Shown here: piece by piece, positions 10,430 to 21,849 of the stretch | Position numbering within the stretch: position 1 is the stretch's first letter | How the letters are laid out: each line of letters begins with the position of its first letter | From: Apostichopus japonicus | Lineage: Eukaryota; Echinodermata; Holothuroidea; Aspidochirotida; Stichopodidae | NCBI RefSeq assembly: GCF_037975245.1 | Contig: NC_092574.1 | Coordinates: forward strand, 12,055,213 to 12,119,212 | DNA length: 64,000 nucleotides | Reading direction: 5' to 3' | Notes under the pieces: model-generated | Told to the model about the DNA's origin: nothing | Seen by the model: only the letters and a program-made list of their open reading frames with translations | Databases searched by the model: none | Program-made: the position numbers and the translations under genes

Positions 10430-12441
10430 TTGCGAAATACATACATGGTTAACTTCAAAAATACATTTTAGACATATTTATATATATGTAAATATGTTTA
10501 CACATATATATTCCCTGTAAACTATATTTATTCATTTAAAGTATATATTTATATATTTTCCATGCGTACAGAAATTATTTTCTTAATAGGCCTAACTAAT
10601 ATGTATTCTGAACAAAAATATATATTCTCTTACAGCAAATATTCTGTAAAAAAAATATGTATTCTCTAACACAAATTTTTTTCTTTAGACCAGTTTATAT
10701 TTATCCTCTTAAAGAAAAATATATATTATCTTACACAATAAATATTATGTAAAGAAATATATCAATTCTCTAAGAGAAAATAAATAAATATTCTCTAAGA
10801 GAAAATATATCTATTCTCTAAAAGTATAAACATTTGAGTGAAAATGCGCCCTGCACCACTGCTGTAACAATTTACATGCCTTGGACATTTTAATAGGCAT
10901 TCGCGGCAGATCGCAGGAAATTTGAGCTGTGCAAGTGACTTTCCCACGTTCGTTTCTTTTGCAATCCTTGACAAATTGATTACGTAACACACCGGCTAAC
11001 GTTCCAAACAAATAACCTTGAAATGTGAAGAAGTGAGCAGTGGCCAAAATGGACGGCAGGTTTACTACAGGGCGTATTTTCAAGTGTTGAAATTTTTTTT
11101 TTCTCAAACAAAATATATAAATTCTGTTACAGAAATTATATATATTCTACAGAATAAATTATATTCTATGCAAAAATATATTTGTATTGTGTGTACGGAA
11201 AACATATATATTCTCTAGCATTAGGGCTCTATTCTGTGCGAAAAATATATCCTGTACGAAAAATATATTCTGTACGAAAAATATATTCTGTACGAAAAAT
11301 ATATATGCTCAAGTACGGAGCTCTGTAAGTGCCAACTGAGATGTTGGTGTTTCAGTAACTTCAGTGAACAGCTTATGCATTATATTGGCCATAAATGTGC
11401 AAGTACAATGTAGGCTACTTCCTTGCTCAGAACCGAAATGCAGTTAAAAGTTAGTGGTTTTGCGACATCACATTGCACATGATATTACGACGATACGATC
11501 GACAGAAAAGCCAACTGTATCTAGCCGGCTTAACAGTCCCATATATCGTATAACCAGGGAGCTGGTTAAAATAGCAGCTCCCTGGTGTAACATAGGTAAC
11601 ATACGTATAGCAGCAGTACTGCAATCATGGTGTCCAGATATAGCGTGTTAGTAGGATAGTTGGTAGTGTGATGTTAACGTTAGACTACTCTTAACAGCAT
11701 ACTTATTACTTACACTAGGCTAAGACTTAGCATATAATCCACTATTTGCTCTTCTCCAACCACAGTCTTTCATTTAATTTGTTGCATTTCTGTAAGGACT
11801 CTATACATCAACGGAAAGAAAGTGGATGTGAAGAAAACAGCAATATAATGAATAAGCTGGTCACTGAAGTTACTGAAGAACAAAACATCTCAGTTGGCAC
11901 TTACAGAGCACCGTACTTTGTTTAGCATATATATTTTTCTTACAGAATATATTTTTTGCACAGAATAGAACTTTGTTGTTATAGAGAATATATATTATTT
12001 CCTACAAAAAATAAAAAAATATTTTTGCACAGACAAAAACTATTTCTATAGAATATATCTATTTTCTGTCACAGAACTTATATAATTTGTTAGACAAAAA
12101 TATTTTTCGGTCACAGAATTGACATACTTTTTAAAAAGGATATATATATTTCTTTAGAGAATACATTTTTTTCTCTGAGAGAATAAATATATTCTTGGCA
12201 GAGAAAAAAAAATTGTGTTAGAGAATATATATTTTTGACAGAATATTTACTGTAAGAGAATATATACTTTTGCACAAAATACATATTTGTTTTTAAGAAA
12301 ATACTTTCTGTACGCCTGGAGAATACATAAATATATACCTTAAGGGAATAAATATAATTTTCAGGGAATATATATGTGTAAACATATATATAAAAATGTC
12401 TAAAATGTATTTTTGAAGTTAACCATGTATGTATTTCGCAA
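10430..12441. mobile_element. Foldback-like element with very long AT-rich inverted repeats
   Basis: The left end TTGCGAAATACATACATGG followed by TTAACTTCAAAAATACATTT is found inverted at the right end (12441 back to about 12395). The match continues inward through TACACATATATATTCCCTG and CGTACAGAAA to AACAAAAATATATATTCTCT, for several hundred bases. A second inverted pair lies deeper: CAAGTACGGAGCTCTGTAAG... and GCCAACTGAGATGTT at about 11312-11390 against 11850-11925. Arms are built from TCTCTAAGAGAAAATATA and TCTGTACGAAAAATATAT subrepeats. No protein-coding region or clear target duplication is seen. The left arm is lengthened by a nested insertion. Confidence 0.8.
10835..11090. mobile_element. 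Small insertion nested in the foldback arm
   Basis: About 250 bp of GC-richer sequence interrupts the left foldback arm. Its ends are roughly inverted: TGAAAATGCGCCCTGCA at 10846-10862 and, inverted, TGAAAATACGCCCTGTA at the right end. It contains no open frame that I recognise. It explains why the two halves of the foldback element differ in length. Confidence 0.45.
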
Positions 12442-12769
12442 GTACAGCATATTTGTCCGTAATATATTCCGCTTTCTTTCGCCATACAACACACACAAAA
12501 ACAGTTCGTGCTAACCGCTCAATGACTCGTACACTGATTTGAAATAATCTGTATCAGTGAACAACACTTGCCTCGATCTCTATCTCCACATAGCCACAGC
12601 GAACTACACAGACTTTTGTGAAGATCGATCATAGTTTCTGTTCTACTGTTATGTACCGGGAGAAAAAACAGACTGAGCTACACTCTGGCCTGATCACAGT
12701 TCCTGCACCAGGTCCAATGCGGGGGAGGGGGCGCCCCGGAACTGAGACTGGGATCGTGTTGCTGTAGAG
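12442..12769. other. Spacer, nothing recognised
   Basis: Mixed sequence with a short G-rich patch near 12720. I see no gene or repeat in it. Confidence 0.4.
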
Positions 12770-12990
12770 ATATTCAATATTGAAATGAAATCCTTAATTC
12801 AAATTTGAATATCTCTATTTCGAATTATGGACATATCTAATTCAAATTTGGATATCTCTTATTTAACTCTTGTTATCATTTATTCAATTTTGGATATCTT
12901 TAACGTTTTTTATATAATTTTTGATATCTGGAAATGATTCGAGATATCTGTCATGAATTTGTGATATCCGAAACTGAATTATAGATTTCT
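12770..12990. repeat. Degenerate ~30-bp tandem repeats with GATATCT
   Basis: The theme ATTCAAATTTGGATATCTCT recurs about seven times with decay (TTGAATATCTCTATTTCGAAT, TTCAATTTTGGATATCTTT, GAATTTGTGATATCCGAAA). Spacing is about 28-35 bases. Each repeat holds the palindrome GATATC. Confidence 0.7.
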
Positions 12991-14520
12991 GTATTTATTG
13001 AACAAATGTTAAAATGGCGTACCATAAAACGCACCGTATACTTCTATTGCAATATCAACACAACAAACTGAGGAAAAACCGCTAAGGTAACGTCGCTAAC
13101 ATTGAATGGTATGCCCCAGCGTCAACATCGTTCGTACTTAAAGTTAACAACTTTTAACGCACAACGACGCGCCGATACCGTGTATGATATGTCTGGCTTG
13201 AAGTAATTTTGGACCAAAAATGTTCTGTAGAAAAATTATAAGCACTATGCGGAGTTATCATCAGTATTACTTGTCAAACACACATGCATGCCTGTAGTCT
13301 TATTTGTGTTAGGTTAGCCTTTCTGTGGAAGTATTCATATGTGGTTTACAGGAATACATTTGGAAAAGGTCACTTTCACTTGTTTGTAAACAGTAGCGGC
13401 GCCACGGTGTGGGAATGGGGGCAGGGGCATGGCGATCTGCCCCACATCGATGCTACCCCCAGCTCCCAACTACGTTGCTGATCCTATATAAGCAACGGTC
13501 GACCTGACCACCCCCCCCCCCCAACCAACAAAAAGCTGCATGCTTGTAAGATAAATTATGGTATAGTTTTTTTTCAGCCAGCTTGTGATCATAAAATTAA
13601 AACTACTTGCTATAAAGAATATCATTATAACCCCCCCCCCCTCCCCCATACACAAACACATACACATTTCTGTTGCCACTAGTCCATTACAATATAGTCC
13701 TAGCTACGGCACTCAATCCTCCGATTTTCTACAGCCATAGCTATTTTCACTTAATTAATTGCACTAACATTGGCAATATATTTGCAGCGTCCTAATGTGG
13801 CAAAATGCATCAAACTTCCATGATAATTTTGAAAAACAGTAAAATGCTTGTGTCTTGATAGGGTTATTTTAATTTTGTTTGAATTGTCTAAAATTAATCA
13901 GATATGGAAAAGAATAAACACAAATTTACTCTGTGCATTGTGATCAACTCCTAGCTGAATCATGTTACTATATAAAGGAAAATACCTAGTCTCCAACTAA
14001 AGAGGAAACAAAAACAACACATTTTAGCAACAAAATGGAATAGAGGGCGTACTTTTTGCGAAATGAAAAACACACATATCTCTTGATCTAAAGGTGTTAC
14101 AAAATCCTCCTTTAAATATGTCATTGTCATTAACACAATTTAAAAGATGGGTAAAATTCAAGGTCATATTTATCAATTCGAGAAAAATATCATGTATACA
14201 TTTTACAACCAAAATGTTTAGGCCTATTCGCCGACTCTAGGCATATACTCTCATTTAGGATTTGTTCACATTCAGCACTTCTTATTGATTAATATTTTCG
14301 GAAATAAGATTGGGCACTGATATGGAGAAGTTTTACACAAAATCTATCACATTTAGGGTTGAGGATCTCGCCACCACCCAGTGATGTATTGAATTCGTAT
14401 AGAATATGCCCGCACGTCATTGGGGTTTAAACTTTGTAATTTTTGTGAAATAATATGTGATACGGAAAAAAAAAGATGTACTTCGGATTCTTCATCCATC
14501 ATTACTGGGGGTCAGCCCGA
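12991..14520. other. Spacer with poly-C runs and TE-like termini
   Basis: CAGTAGCGGCGCCACGG at about 13393 and, inverted, CTAGCTACGGCACTC at about 13701-13715 resemble hAT-type termini but belong to different TIR variants and lack matching flanks. C12-C13 runs occur at about 13510 and 13630. The remainder is AT-rich with no gene seen. Confidence 0.4.
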
Positions 14521-15025
14521 TATTCATAAGAACCATTATTCATAAGGGTCATTGTTCATAAGGTTCGATATGCATAACGTGCATTATTTCGCGGAAAAAA
14601 AGGTTCGTTATCCATAATCGGAAAAAAAGGTTCGTTATTCATAAAAAAAAGGGGGCATTGTTCATAAGGTCCGTTATTCATAATCGGGAAAAAGGTGCGA
14701 TATTCATAATAGCCAAAAATGTCCGTTATTCATGATCTGAAAAAAGGTTCGATATTCATAATAACAAAATTAGGTCCGTTATTCATAATCGGAAAAAAAA
14801 GGTTCGATATTCAAAATAGGGAAAAAGGTCCGTTTTTCATAATCGGAAAAAAGGTTCGATATTCATAATAGGAAAAAAGGTCCATTATTCATAATCGGAA
14901 AAAAGGTTCGTTATTCATAATAGCAAAAAAGGTTCGCTTTACATCATTGAATAAAAGGTTCGATGTTCTTAATAGCAAAAAAGGTCCGTTTTTCATAATC
15001 GGAAAAAGATCCAGTATTCATATAG
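14521..15025. repeat. 26-bp minisatellite with dimeric (52-bp) order
   Basis: About 18 units of GGTYCGWTATTCATAATMGGAAAAAA are present. Two types alternate over much of the array: GGTTCGATATTCATAATAGG... and GGTCCGTTATTCATAATCGG..., making a 52-bp dimer. Copies at the left edge (14525-14600) are more divergent. Confidence 0.9.
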
Positions 15026-15039
15026 TACTAATATAGCAC

Positions 15040-15356
15040 AACAAAAAAGCAGGGCGGAGCGACCCTCCCCCTCCTCACTTGCCCCCAAAAAGGTAATGAA
15101 AAAATTCTCCTGTGCATGGGCAAATAACTTGATCCGTTAATTACGGGTCCTTAGATGCAATATGGTGCTATATTTAGCAACTTGAAGTAATTTTCGGGCT
15201 TAATCTGTCCGATATTGATGTTTTTAATTGAGGCAAATAAAGTTTTTTGGTCCGAGTATTTTTTTTTAACACAACAACCGCATCTGAGGGGGAGGGGCAC
15301 CTGGAAGGGGAACGATTTTTTTCAGGCCCCAGCCCACCCCTTGGCGACGCCACTGA
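15040..15356. mobile_element. Decayed DNA-transposon termini
   Basis: CAGGGCGGAGCGACCCTCCC at about 15051 and, inverted, CCTTGGCGACGCCACTG ending at 15353 are both typical non-autonomous DNA-transposon ends in invertebrate genomes. They are not good inverted repeats of each other and no target duplication is visible, so this is probably two fragments. Confidence 0.4.
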
Positions 15357-15904
15357 TGGGGACGTCAATGGTACTTAATGGTAACGGGTTTCTTACTATC
15401 ATAACTGAGAAGTTCAATATGGTATTGCAGGACACTGCGAGTTTCGCCCGTGTATTATTCGACGTGCCGTGTATATAGGTACGCTCACTTTAAAATTGCA
15501 AGGGACAACCTAAATACTATACAATCCTGTTGAATACTAAAAATATCCTAGTGGGAATGTGTGATATAGTGAGTTATGATATAAAATGTGCTGTACTCAT
15601 AGGTTAACGTTTCATTTATCGGTTCTTCAGGAATCACACAATAACAGAAATTCAATGATATTTAATGGTAACTGGTCAGACTATAGTCAACTATCCCCCT
15701 TCCCTCTCCTTGTGATTCTATTCATGTAATTAACATTTTCTATTTTGCACTTTGCAAAGAGGGCAATTGATGAACAGGCTCCCGGTTCCGCTTACGTTTT
15801 AATAATCACAAAAAAATATATTCGTGATAATTTTGCAGGATTCCCCGTTTCCGAACATTTCTACCTTCATAGACATTCTCTCAAAAGCTAAAAGTGTATT
15901 TAAA
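15357..15904. other. Spacer, nothing recognised
   Basis: AT-rich sequence. The left part of a Penelope-like relic may extend into its right end, but no coding match is clear before about 15905. Confidence 0.35.
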
Positions 15905-16063
15905 TTGCCTCGAACTTCAAATCCGCTACTGAACGTAAACGTAAAGATATCGATTGGATCTTTCGTATTGAGTCTCACATCACCGGCCTCAACAAAGACT
16001 TGGGACCCCTTAACAACTATCTGTTCTACAAACATGTAATCCGTTCTATGCTCCTTAATCTGC
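15905..16063 (+). pseudogene. Penelope-like element relic (GIY-YIG tail)
   Basis: A plus-strand frame reads KSATERKRKDIDWIFRIESH, then ITGLNKDLGPLNNYLFYKH and RSMLLNLLPV before TAG. The pattern basic residues, WI, then 'GLNxDLG' resembles the end of GIY-YIG endonuclease domains of Penelope-like retroelements ('R...E..WI..L.....GLN'). Frames upstream are broken, so only a tail is left. The hammerhead-like motif 110 bases downstream fits the same origin, since hammerhead ribozymes are known in Penelope-like elements. Recognition is from memory and short; another element type is possible. Confidence 0.4.
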
Positions 16064-16173
16064 TTCCTGTATAGTCATGGTTTATTTGGTTTTAATTCCA
16101 ACAATGCAACTTACACTTATCTAGCGTCATCATTGTGTTACATTTTGTATACCTTTCATTCGACTGCCAAGTA

Positions 16174-16213
16174 TTGCTGACGAAGGTCCCAGGGGACCGA
16201 AAATTCCAATTTA
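16174..16213 (+). ncRNA. Hammerhead-like motif at the 3' end of the Penelope-like relic
   Basis: CTGACGA (16177-16183) is followed by a stem GGTCC / GGACC with loop CAGG and then GAAA (16199-16202). CUGANGA-stem II-GAAA is the catalytic core order of hammerhead ribozymes. ATTG before and CAAT after the core could pair as stem I. One extra A lies between CTGACGA and the stem, and stem III is absent or tiny, so activity is doubtful. Confidence 0.3.
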
Positions 16214-16287
16214 TTTTCTAAAACTTTACTCCTTATTTGTCAATTATGAGTCATATCTTATTTCTTTGGTTTCTATAACATGTATAC

Positions 16288-16440
<153 letters not shown>

Positions 16441-16570
16441 AGGCAAAATATGTCACCAAAAACAGAACTAGTATTGTTCGATACAGGTGGCAAACGCCCA
16501 CAATGGAATTACGACCTTCCTTACCGGTTTCGAACCTCTGGACATACAATCAGCGTCCATAGCCTAGTGG
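16441..16570 (-). repeat. tRNA-like or SINE-like segment between TA microsatellites
   Basis: On the minus strand GAGGTTCGAAACCGG resembles the internal Pol III B box (GGTTCGANNCC). On the plus strand TAGCCTAGTGGTTA resembles an A box, but the two are in opposite orientation, so this is not a simple tRNA or SINE head. The segment is exactly bracketed by two TA arrays (16290-16440 and 16572-16656), suggesting an element that carries or targets TA repeats. Confidence 0.3.
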
Positions 16571-16571
16571 T

Positions 16572-16577
16572 TATATA

Positions 16578-16657
<80 letters not shown>

Positions 16658-16735
16658 CGTACATGCATTGCATACATACATATGTATATATACCCATATA
16701 CATACACCCATACACGCACACATACATACATACAC
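16572..16735. repeat. (TA)n then (CATA)n microsatellites
   Basis: TA repeats run to about 16656, followed by ACATACATA and CACACATACATACA stretches. Confidence 0.95.
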
Positions 16736-16766
16736 CATGGAGGTAAAACTGTTTTTTACCTCCATG
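16735..16766. repeat. CATGGAGGTAAAA hairpin
   Basis: CATGGAGGTAAAA, a short loop, TTTTACCTCCATG: 13-bp perfect arms. It is a relative of the CCATGGAGCTAT hairpins at 2592 and 7289. Confidence 0.85.
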
Positions 16767-18489
16767 CATACACATACTGATAGGTATATAAATTATCCTA
16801 TTCGCCAAACCCACTGTTTTCATTATTTATAACTATAGCTCTAATAAAAGGCTGTAAGGCCATGGCATATCGTCAACTTAAAATCCTCGAAATAAAACGT
16901 TAACCTTGCATTCCTGTGTGAGAGAACGCAACGTGATAGGAAAGATTACGTAATATCATCTTTCATCGGCCCTCTCAATGTTGACCGCAAAAGTGGAGAC
17001 GTCAACCGTATGACAATTGGTTGTCTTTTTTCTACCAAAAACATCCGCACGATTATTTGATATCGTAAATTTTCACTGTTGTAGTTGCATACACATACGT
17101 ATACGTTTGTTAGACCACGAACGTATTTATTCCCTGACAAGGTTAGACTTCTCATGCACGGATGCACCAAACGCACAATCGTAAAGCCGAAGTTGCGAAA
17201 AAGTTCGAAACGCCTAAACAATAATTTGATGAAACTGACGAGACCAAGAAATTGGTGGGTGGCAGAGGAAGACTCTAAAGATTTTACTTATATCGGACTC
17301 GTCCGGACTCTACTTTTGGAACCAAAGAGCCCTTGTCACCAATTACAAGATTCGAAATATACCAGCCGCTCCCGAACTGCATTAAGGTGAGGAAAATTGT
17401 TGGACTCATTTCCGTATAATGAAATATATATTGTTTTAAGAATAACCAAGTGGAGTTTTTGGTTGATGCATGTATATGGGTATGCTTTTACTAATAATTG
17501 AAAGTGAATAGCCAATCGCCCACATCATAGCACGCTATATTTGCTAGGCGTTTTCAAAAAGTACTTTCCTGGAGGCATTTACTCTCCATTTGTTCTCAAA
17601 TATTCTAAATTAACACACAAAGCCATTCTTACCAAGGAAGTGATACTTCCCATGTTCTTACACTACTTGCAAGTACAACTTTCTCAGGCAAAACATTCCA
17701 TAACCCTCTGAGAAAAAAAAGGAGTTTTGACAAATATATGGTACTTATTTAACTTCTGGAGTTTGAGACATTGATCTCTGGTAATTCTGCTTGGCAAACT
17801 TGAAAAGGTCAGTGAAGGATAAAATGTCTAAACCATAACATTCTTGAAAACCCGAATCAAGTCACCGCGTAATTAACCGACCTATAACCTCCATTGTGGT
17901 GGGTAAACTGTCAGAATGCACATTATCATTAATTTTATCTTCACACAGAACTAACATCAACAGTGAATACTATTGTTCTCTGACTCGAGACAAAGGACGA
18001 TTGAACCGCAGTGTGCTAATGTAACTGCCAAGCGTAACTTATTTGTGATTGCAGATGTCCAACCGCAGTGTAGAAAAGCGTTTAACTTTATGCCTTGAAT
18101 TCGAATTTCTTCATGACCTTTCGTCATATTTTGTGTATCTTTTTACTATTTTTAAGTTGTTCATGCAAACACATAATGAACACCCTATACATTGCTCTAG
18201 ACTGACTTTAGTTTACGAATAAACCGTCGGTGTCATGTAGTGTGGCTTGTCTACAACCCAAACTGATGAGAGAAGATATTTCAATCAATTCTGACTTGAT
18301 TGTGAGTGAAAGAATGCTACTTGAAGCAAGTGCAAATAACAAGCAAAGCTGCAGACAGCCATTTAATTAACGAGTGACACTCCTGACGGTTTCTACTACT
18401 ACAATCTGTTTCTGTGATATTTTCCGACGAACAAGAAAACGGCGACCACAGTCGCGTAGTAACATACAAGTGCTACCTCCTTAAGCTTA
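16767..18489. other. Spacer with one dispersed repeat copy
   Basis: Copy 2 of the repeat first seen at 4540 lies at about 17515-17600. A 101-codon plus-strand frame at 17085-17390 has no recognisable domain. No other feature is evident. Confidence 0.4.
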
Positions 18490-19176
18490 TATCAACGAGG
18501 TAAATGAATCTGGAGGATTCATGTCATTTGGGTGCGCGCGTACCATGTATGGAGGGTCATGTGATGTGTTCCAGGGTGGTACTATACTGATATTTCTCTG
18601 TAGCAGTTCGAGAACAGTGTTAGTGACTTCGTGACAGATTGGTCGGTTCGGACATGGGAACTAACGGCATAAGAAGGTACTGGTACTTCAGGCCTACGAA
18701 ATAGTGCTAATATGCTAACGTTCAACCTTATTCTCTTAAATGAAGGCAGGCTTTCTACATAATCTTACTTATTAATACAGCTCTAGGGGCAAGCTTTGTC
18801 TCATATGGCTTAACGTTATTACTACACGCTATAAGTGAATGTAGAAATGGGAAATGTGGGGAAATGTTTAGTTCAGTGCAACCACGGAATTCTCCATGGA
18901 ACAGAGCCTAATGCTGCGCGACGGGAATATAGCTATCACGTTAGGCTACAGGCACGGTTATTGCTAGGTAACGGGTGTCGTCTGCTGCTCTAAGCACGCA
19001 AACCACGCAAACACATTTACGTACTAGTTGGGTGAAATCATCATGCGTAATAGGGAGAGTAGTATATTAGTACCACCCTGGAACACATCACATGACCCTC
19101 CATACATGGTACGCGCGTATGCGCGTATTTACTGTGTGATAGTTTCTCCAGATTCATTTACCTCGTTGGCTTATAT
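18490..19176. mobile_element. 0.7-kb element with ~110-bp terminal inverted repeats
   Basis: CAACGAGGTAAATGAATCTG at the left (18493) is found inverted at the right end (CAGATTCATTTACCTCGTTG, 19150-19169). The arms also share GCGCGCGTACCATGTATGG, AGGGTCATGTGATGTGTTCC and AGGGTGGTACTA. Between the arms are about 450 bases with no recognised coding content, so it is a non-autonomous DNA element. Target-site duplications are not clear. Confidence 0.85.
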
Positions 19177-21300
19177 TATGTACGTACGTGAATTTGACAT
19201 AAAACTTGAGGGTCAAAGGTGAAAAAGTGAAGTACACTACATGATGTGAGTTAGTATTAAACGTTAGGCCTGCTTCAAGTTGATTCAATGACTAGGATTT
19301 TCCGGCATTTTAAATTTGCTTTTGCTCTCAACAATTTACGGTACAATTAAAGGCAGGAGCCCGGCAAGTTATTGATTCTTTCTAGAGAAGTTCGGTTCGT
19401 TGTAATACGCCTCAAATAGAAGAAAAGAGGCCTCTAAAAGCTCTAACTTAGGCCCTAGGTAGCGTGCACACTATTTCTAAATTCTAGACTGAAGTCTGTG
19501 TAGGCTAGGTCACAGCATCAAAGGTGGGTCATAATTTCGTGCAGCTATTTGATTAGTTCGATTGATGCTCCACGCATCCTTTACCTTTAGCTTTCATTTA
19601 AAAAACAAAACAAAAAAAAAACAAAAAAAAAACGTGTTTCTTTTTTGTTTGCATCTACAAATCTGTTAAAATTTTGTAGAAAATAACGTTGTCGCGTCCA
19701 ACTCTAATGAGAGCTAAGCTTTTTTTTATCAGTGAAGCTAGGATATAGTTAACATATCAAAATTGTTAAAACGTGAAGGGCTCCGAAATCCTAATTTCGT
19801 TCCTGTTGTTGGCTACACCAAAAGTCCATGAAAACATGAAAAGAAATACAGATGTTTGCATAACACAAACATAATTATGAAAGGCCATCCCAATATTGCA
19901 GACAACAGGTTGTTATTTTGTTTCGCTAACCCTTGATTTGTTTTCAATCAGTCAATAAATGAGAGAAGTTTACACAGATCAATAACAGTTTGGCCTGCTG
20001 TTATGCCTCCCACATGCTAAATCTTTGTGTGCAAATAGTGGATAAGTCTTCAGTGTTTCTAACATTAAACCATACTTACACTAAGAGAAAAAACACACAA
20101 TGTGGAAATTGTTTTATTGCAACTATATAATTAGTTTTGAATCAAATAATATAGTAACAGGGAATATTATAGTTTCAGAGACTGACATGTACCAGTGCAG
20201 TAAAATGCTGACAGTCTTCAATTTCATGGGGGTGAACGCCTCATGTGTACCCCTTCTCTACTCTGGGTCAGACACTGATCGGGGTTGAGATGTTGGAGTC
20301 CAAGGACACTAGCATATTATCATATTCAGGTTTACTAACTGCTCTTTTCCACTTTGAAACAGACCCTTCAACATCAGGAAGTAAATAGAAAAGAAAGGTT
20401 CAGCACAAGTTACCTGTGTTTCACTAGAAGAGGAAGAGTAAAAAGGATCAGCCAGTTGTCAGCCCTTTAGAAAGCATCAAGAAGGGAGTCAATGCAGCAT
20501 TCTTAGGTGAGAACCCTTAGACGCTGTCAGGTATGGTCAGAGTACAATAAACTGCCTTAGGAATTGGAACTGTTGTGGTTTTAGAACAAGGGGCCCCTAC
20601 TAGCCAGATTGAGCATGCCAGACAATCTAATCTGGCCCACCAAAAAATGAAGGAAAAAAAAAACCCAAACTTTTTGGTTCACCAACTTACTGGACAAAAA
20701 AAACGTGAAGAGTATTGGGATAAGCGTTAAGTTTCATCACAAAAAAAAAAAAAAAAAACATTGATAAAAGTTTGTCCTAGATTCTAAAACAATCATCTTC
20801 CATTTTCAGCAACCTATTTTTGGCCTTATATTAGTCAAAATTTCCTCCAGTGGCTACCATGGTGGGCCCCCATACTGTATGAGTATTATTCAGCAGCCGA
20901 CAACTAAAAGGACAATAGGCAGCTCTGTGAAATTCATTTTACATCAGTTTCTGTGCAGTTTCCTTCATACTGAGCCATCTGCATGCCTCCTACTGCATGC
21001 CCATTAAGAACTGCCTCAACTGTTGACTTTTCAACAGAAATTTACAACATTGATAGAGGTATCAGTTTTTATTTGAGTGTTATCGGGGAGGGGGTCAGAA
21101 GTTAACCCCATAAATAATGTGTTCATTAACTGAACTTTGCTTTTCAGCATACTTTAACAATCATTATAGTCATTTTACAAATTTGGTTTGAATAGTATTG
21201 GAATGCTTTATGGAAAACCTTTTGCATACCTACAGTATGGCATTTCCCTGTCAGTTGATGTTAGCTTTGTTACAGAAATTTATTTACCATTGTTTTAACT
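19177..21300. other. Spacer, A-rich patches, no gene seen
   Basis: Contains A-rich runs (about 19600-19635, 20645-20665, 20740-20760). Short open frames have no domain features. Confidence 0.4.
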
Positions 21301-21309
21301 TCTCCACAG

Positions 21310-21377
21310 GTGTTGCAAATATTGACAAAGAAAATCTAGAAGTTTGTCTGAAGTTGAGAGAAGTGAATGTGTAATTC
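21310..21377 (+). pseudogene. Possible exon fragment near the ParB-like relic
   Basis: After an acceptor-like TCTCCACAG the plus strand reads VANIDKENLEVCLKLREVNV and then TAA. It is short but protein-like in composition. It may be an upstream piece of the fragment at 22825, on the same strand, with the AGGTCA-repeat region between them. I recognise no family from it alone. Confidence 0.25.
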
Positions 21378-21849
21378 TCACCAAACTGGAAGAGGCTATG
21401 TTAGATTTTAACAACCACAATATCAACCACTGACTGTTAAAGCAAAAACTTTGGAAAACTGGAAGAATTTTTCAGAACCCACGGTGAGCAATCAGCACTT
21501 GATTATATAGTGAATTTTATAACGGAGTGCTCTTTAATTGTTTATCAAAACCATGCAGCAGTGACTGTGTGTGTGTGTGTGCATATGTGAGAGAGAGAGA
21601 CCTTAGCTCAAATTTTGATAATTCAACAAGTGCAATATGCATGAAGTTCATACTTGGTAGAAAGCTACCCCTTAGCAACTTCTCAATTCTGCAATTGTTA
21701 TTGAATTGCCAGTGGTCAACAGTTAAAAACCCTATAAATGACCTTACTGAAGTAAGGTTAAGTGAAATTAGTATGCTTATCCCTCAATCGAGTGCTTACC
21801 ACTTGCTGTAATTTAGTACGACAAAAATTGTTTAGGTCCGCACCACCTA

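Noticed and set aside
13393-13715. A single hAT element between CAGTAGCGGCGCCA and CTACGGCACTC
   Set aside because: The two ends belong to different terminal sequences and the flanking 8 bp do not match.
17085-17390. 101-codon plus-strand open frame
   Set aside because: No homology that I recognise, no splice context and mixed composition; likely chance.
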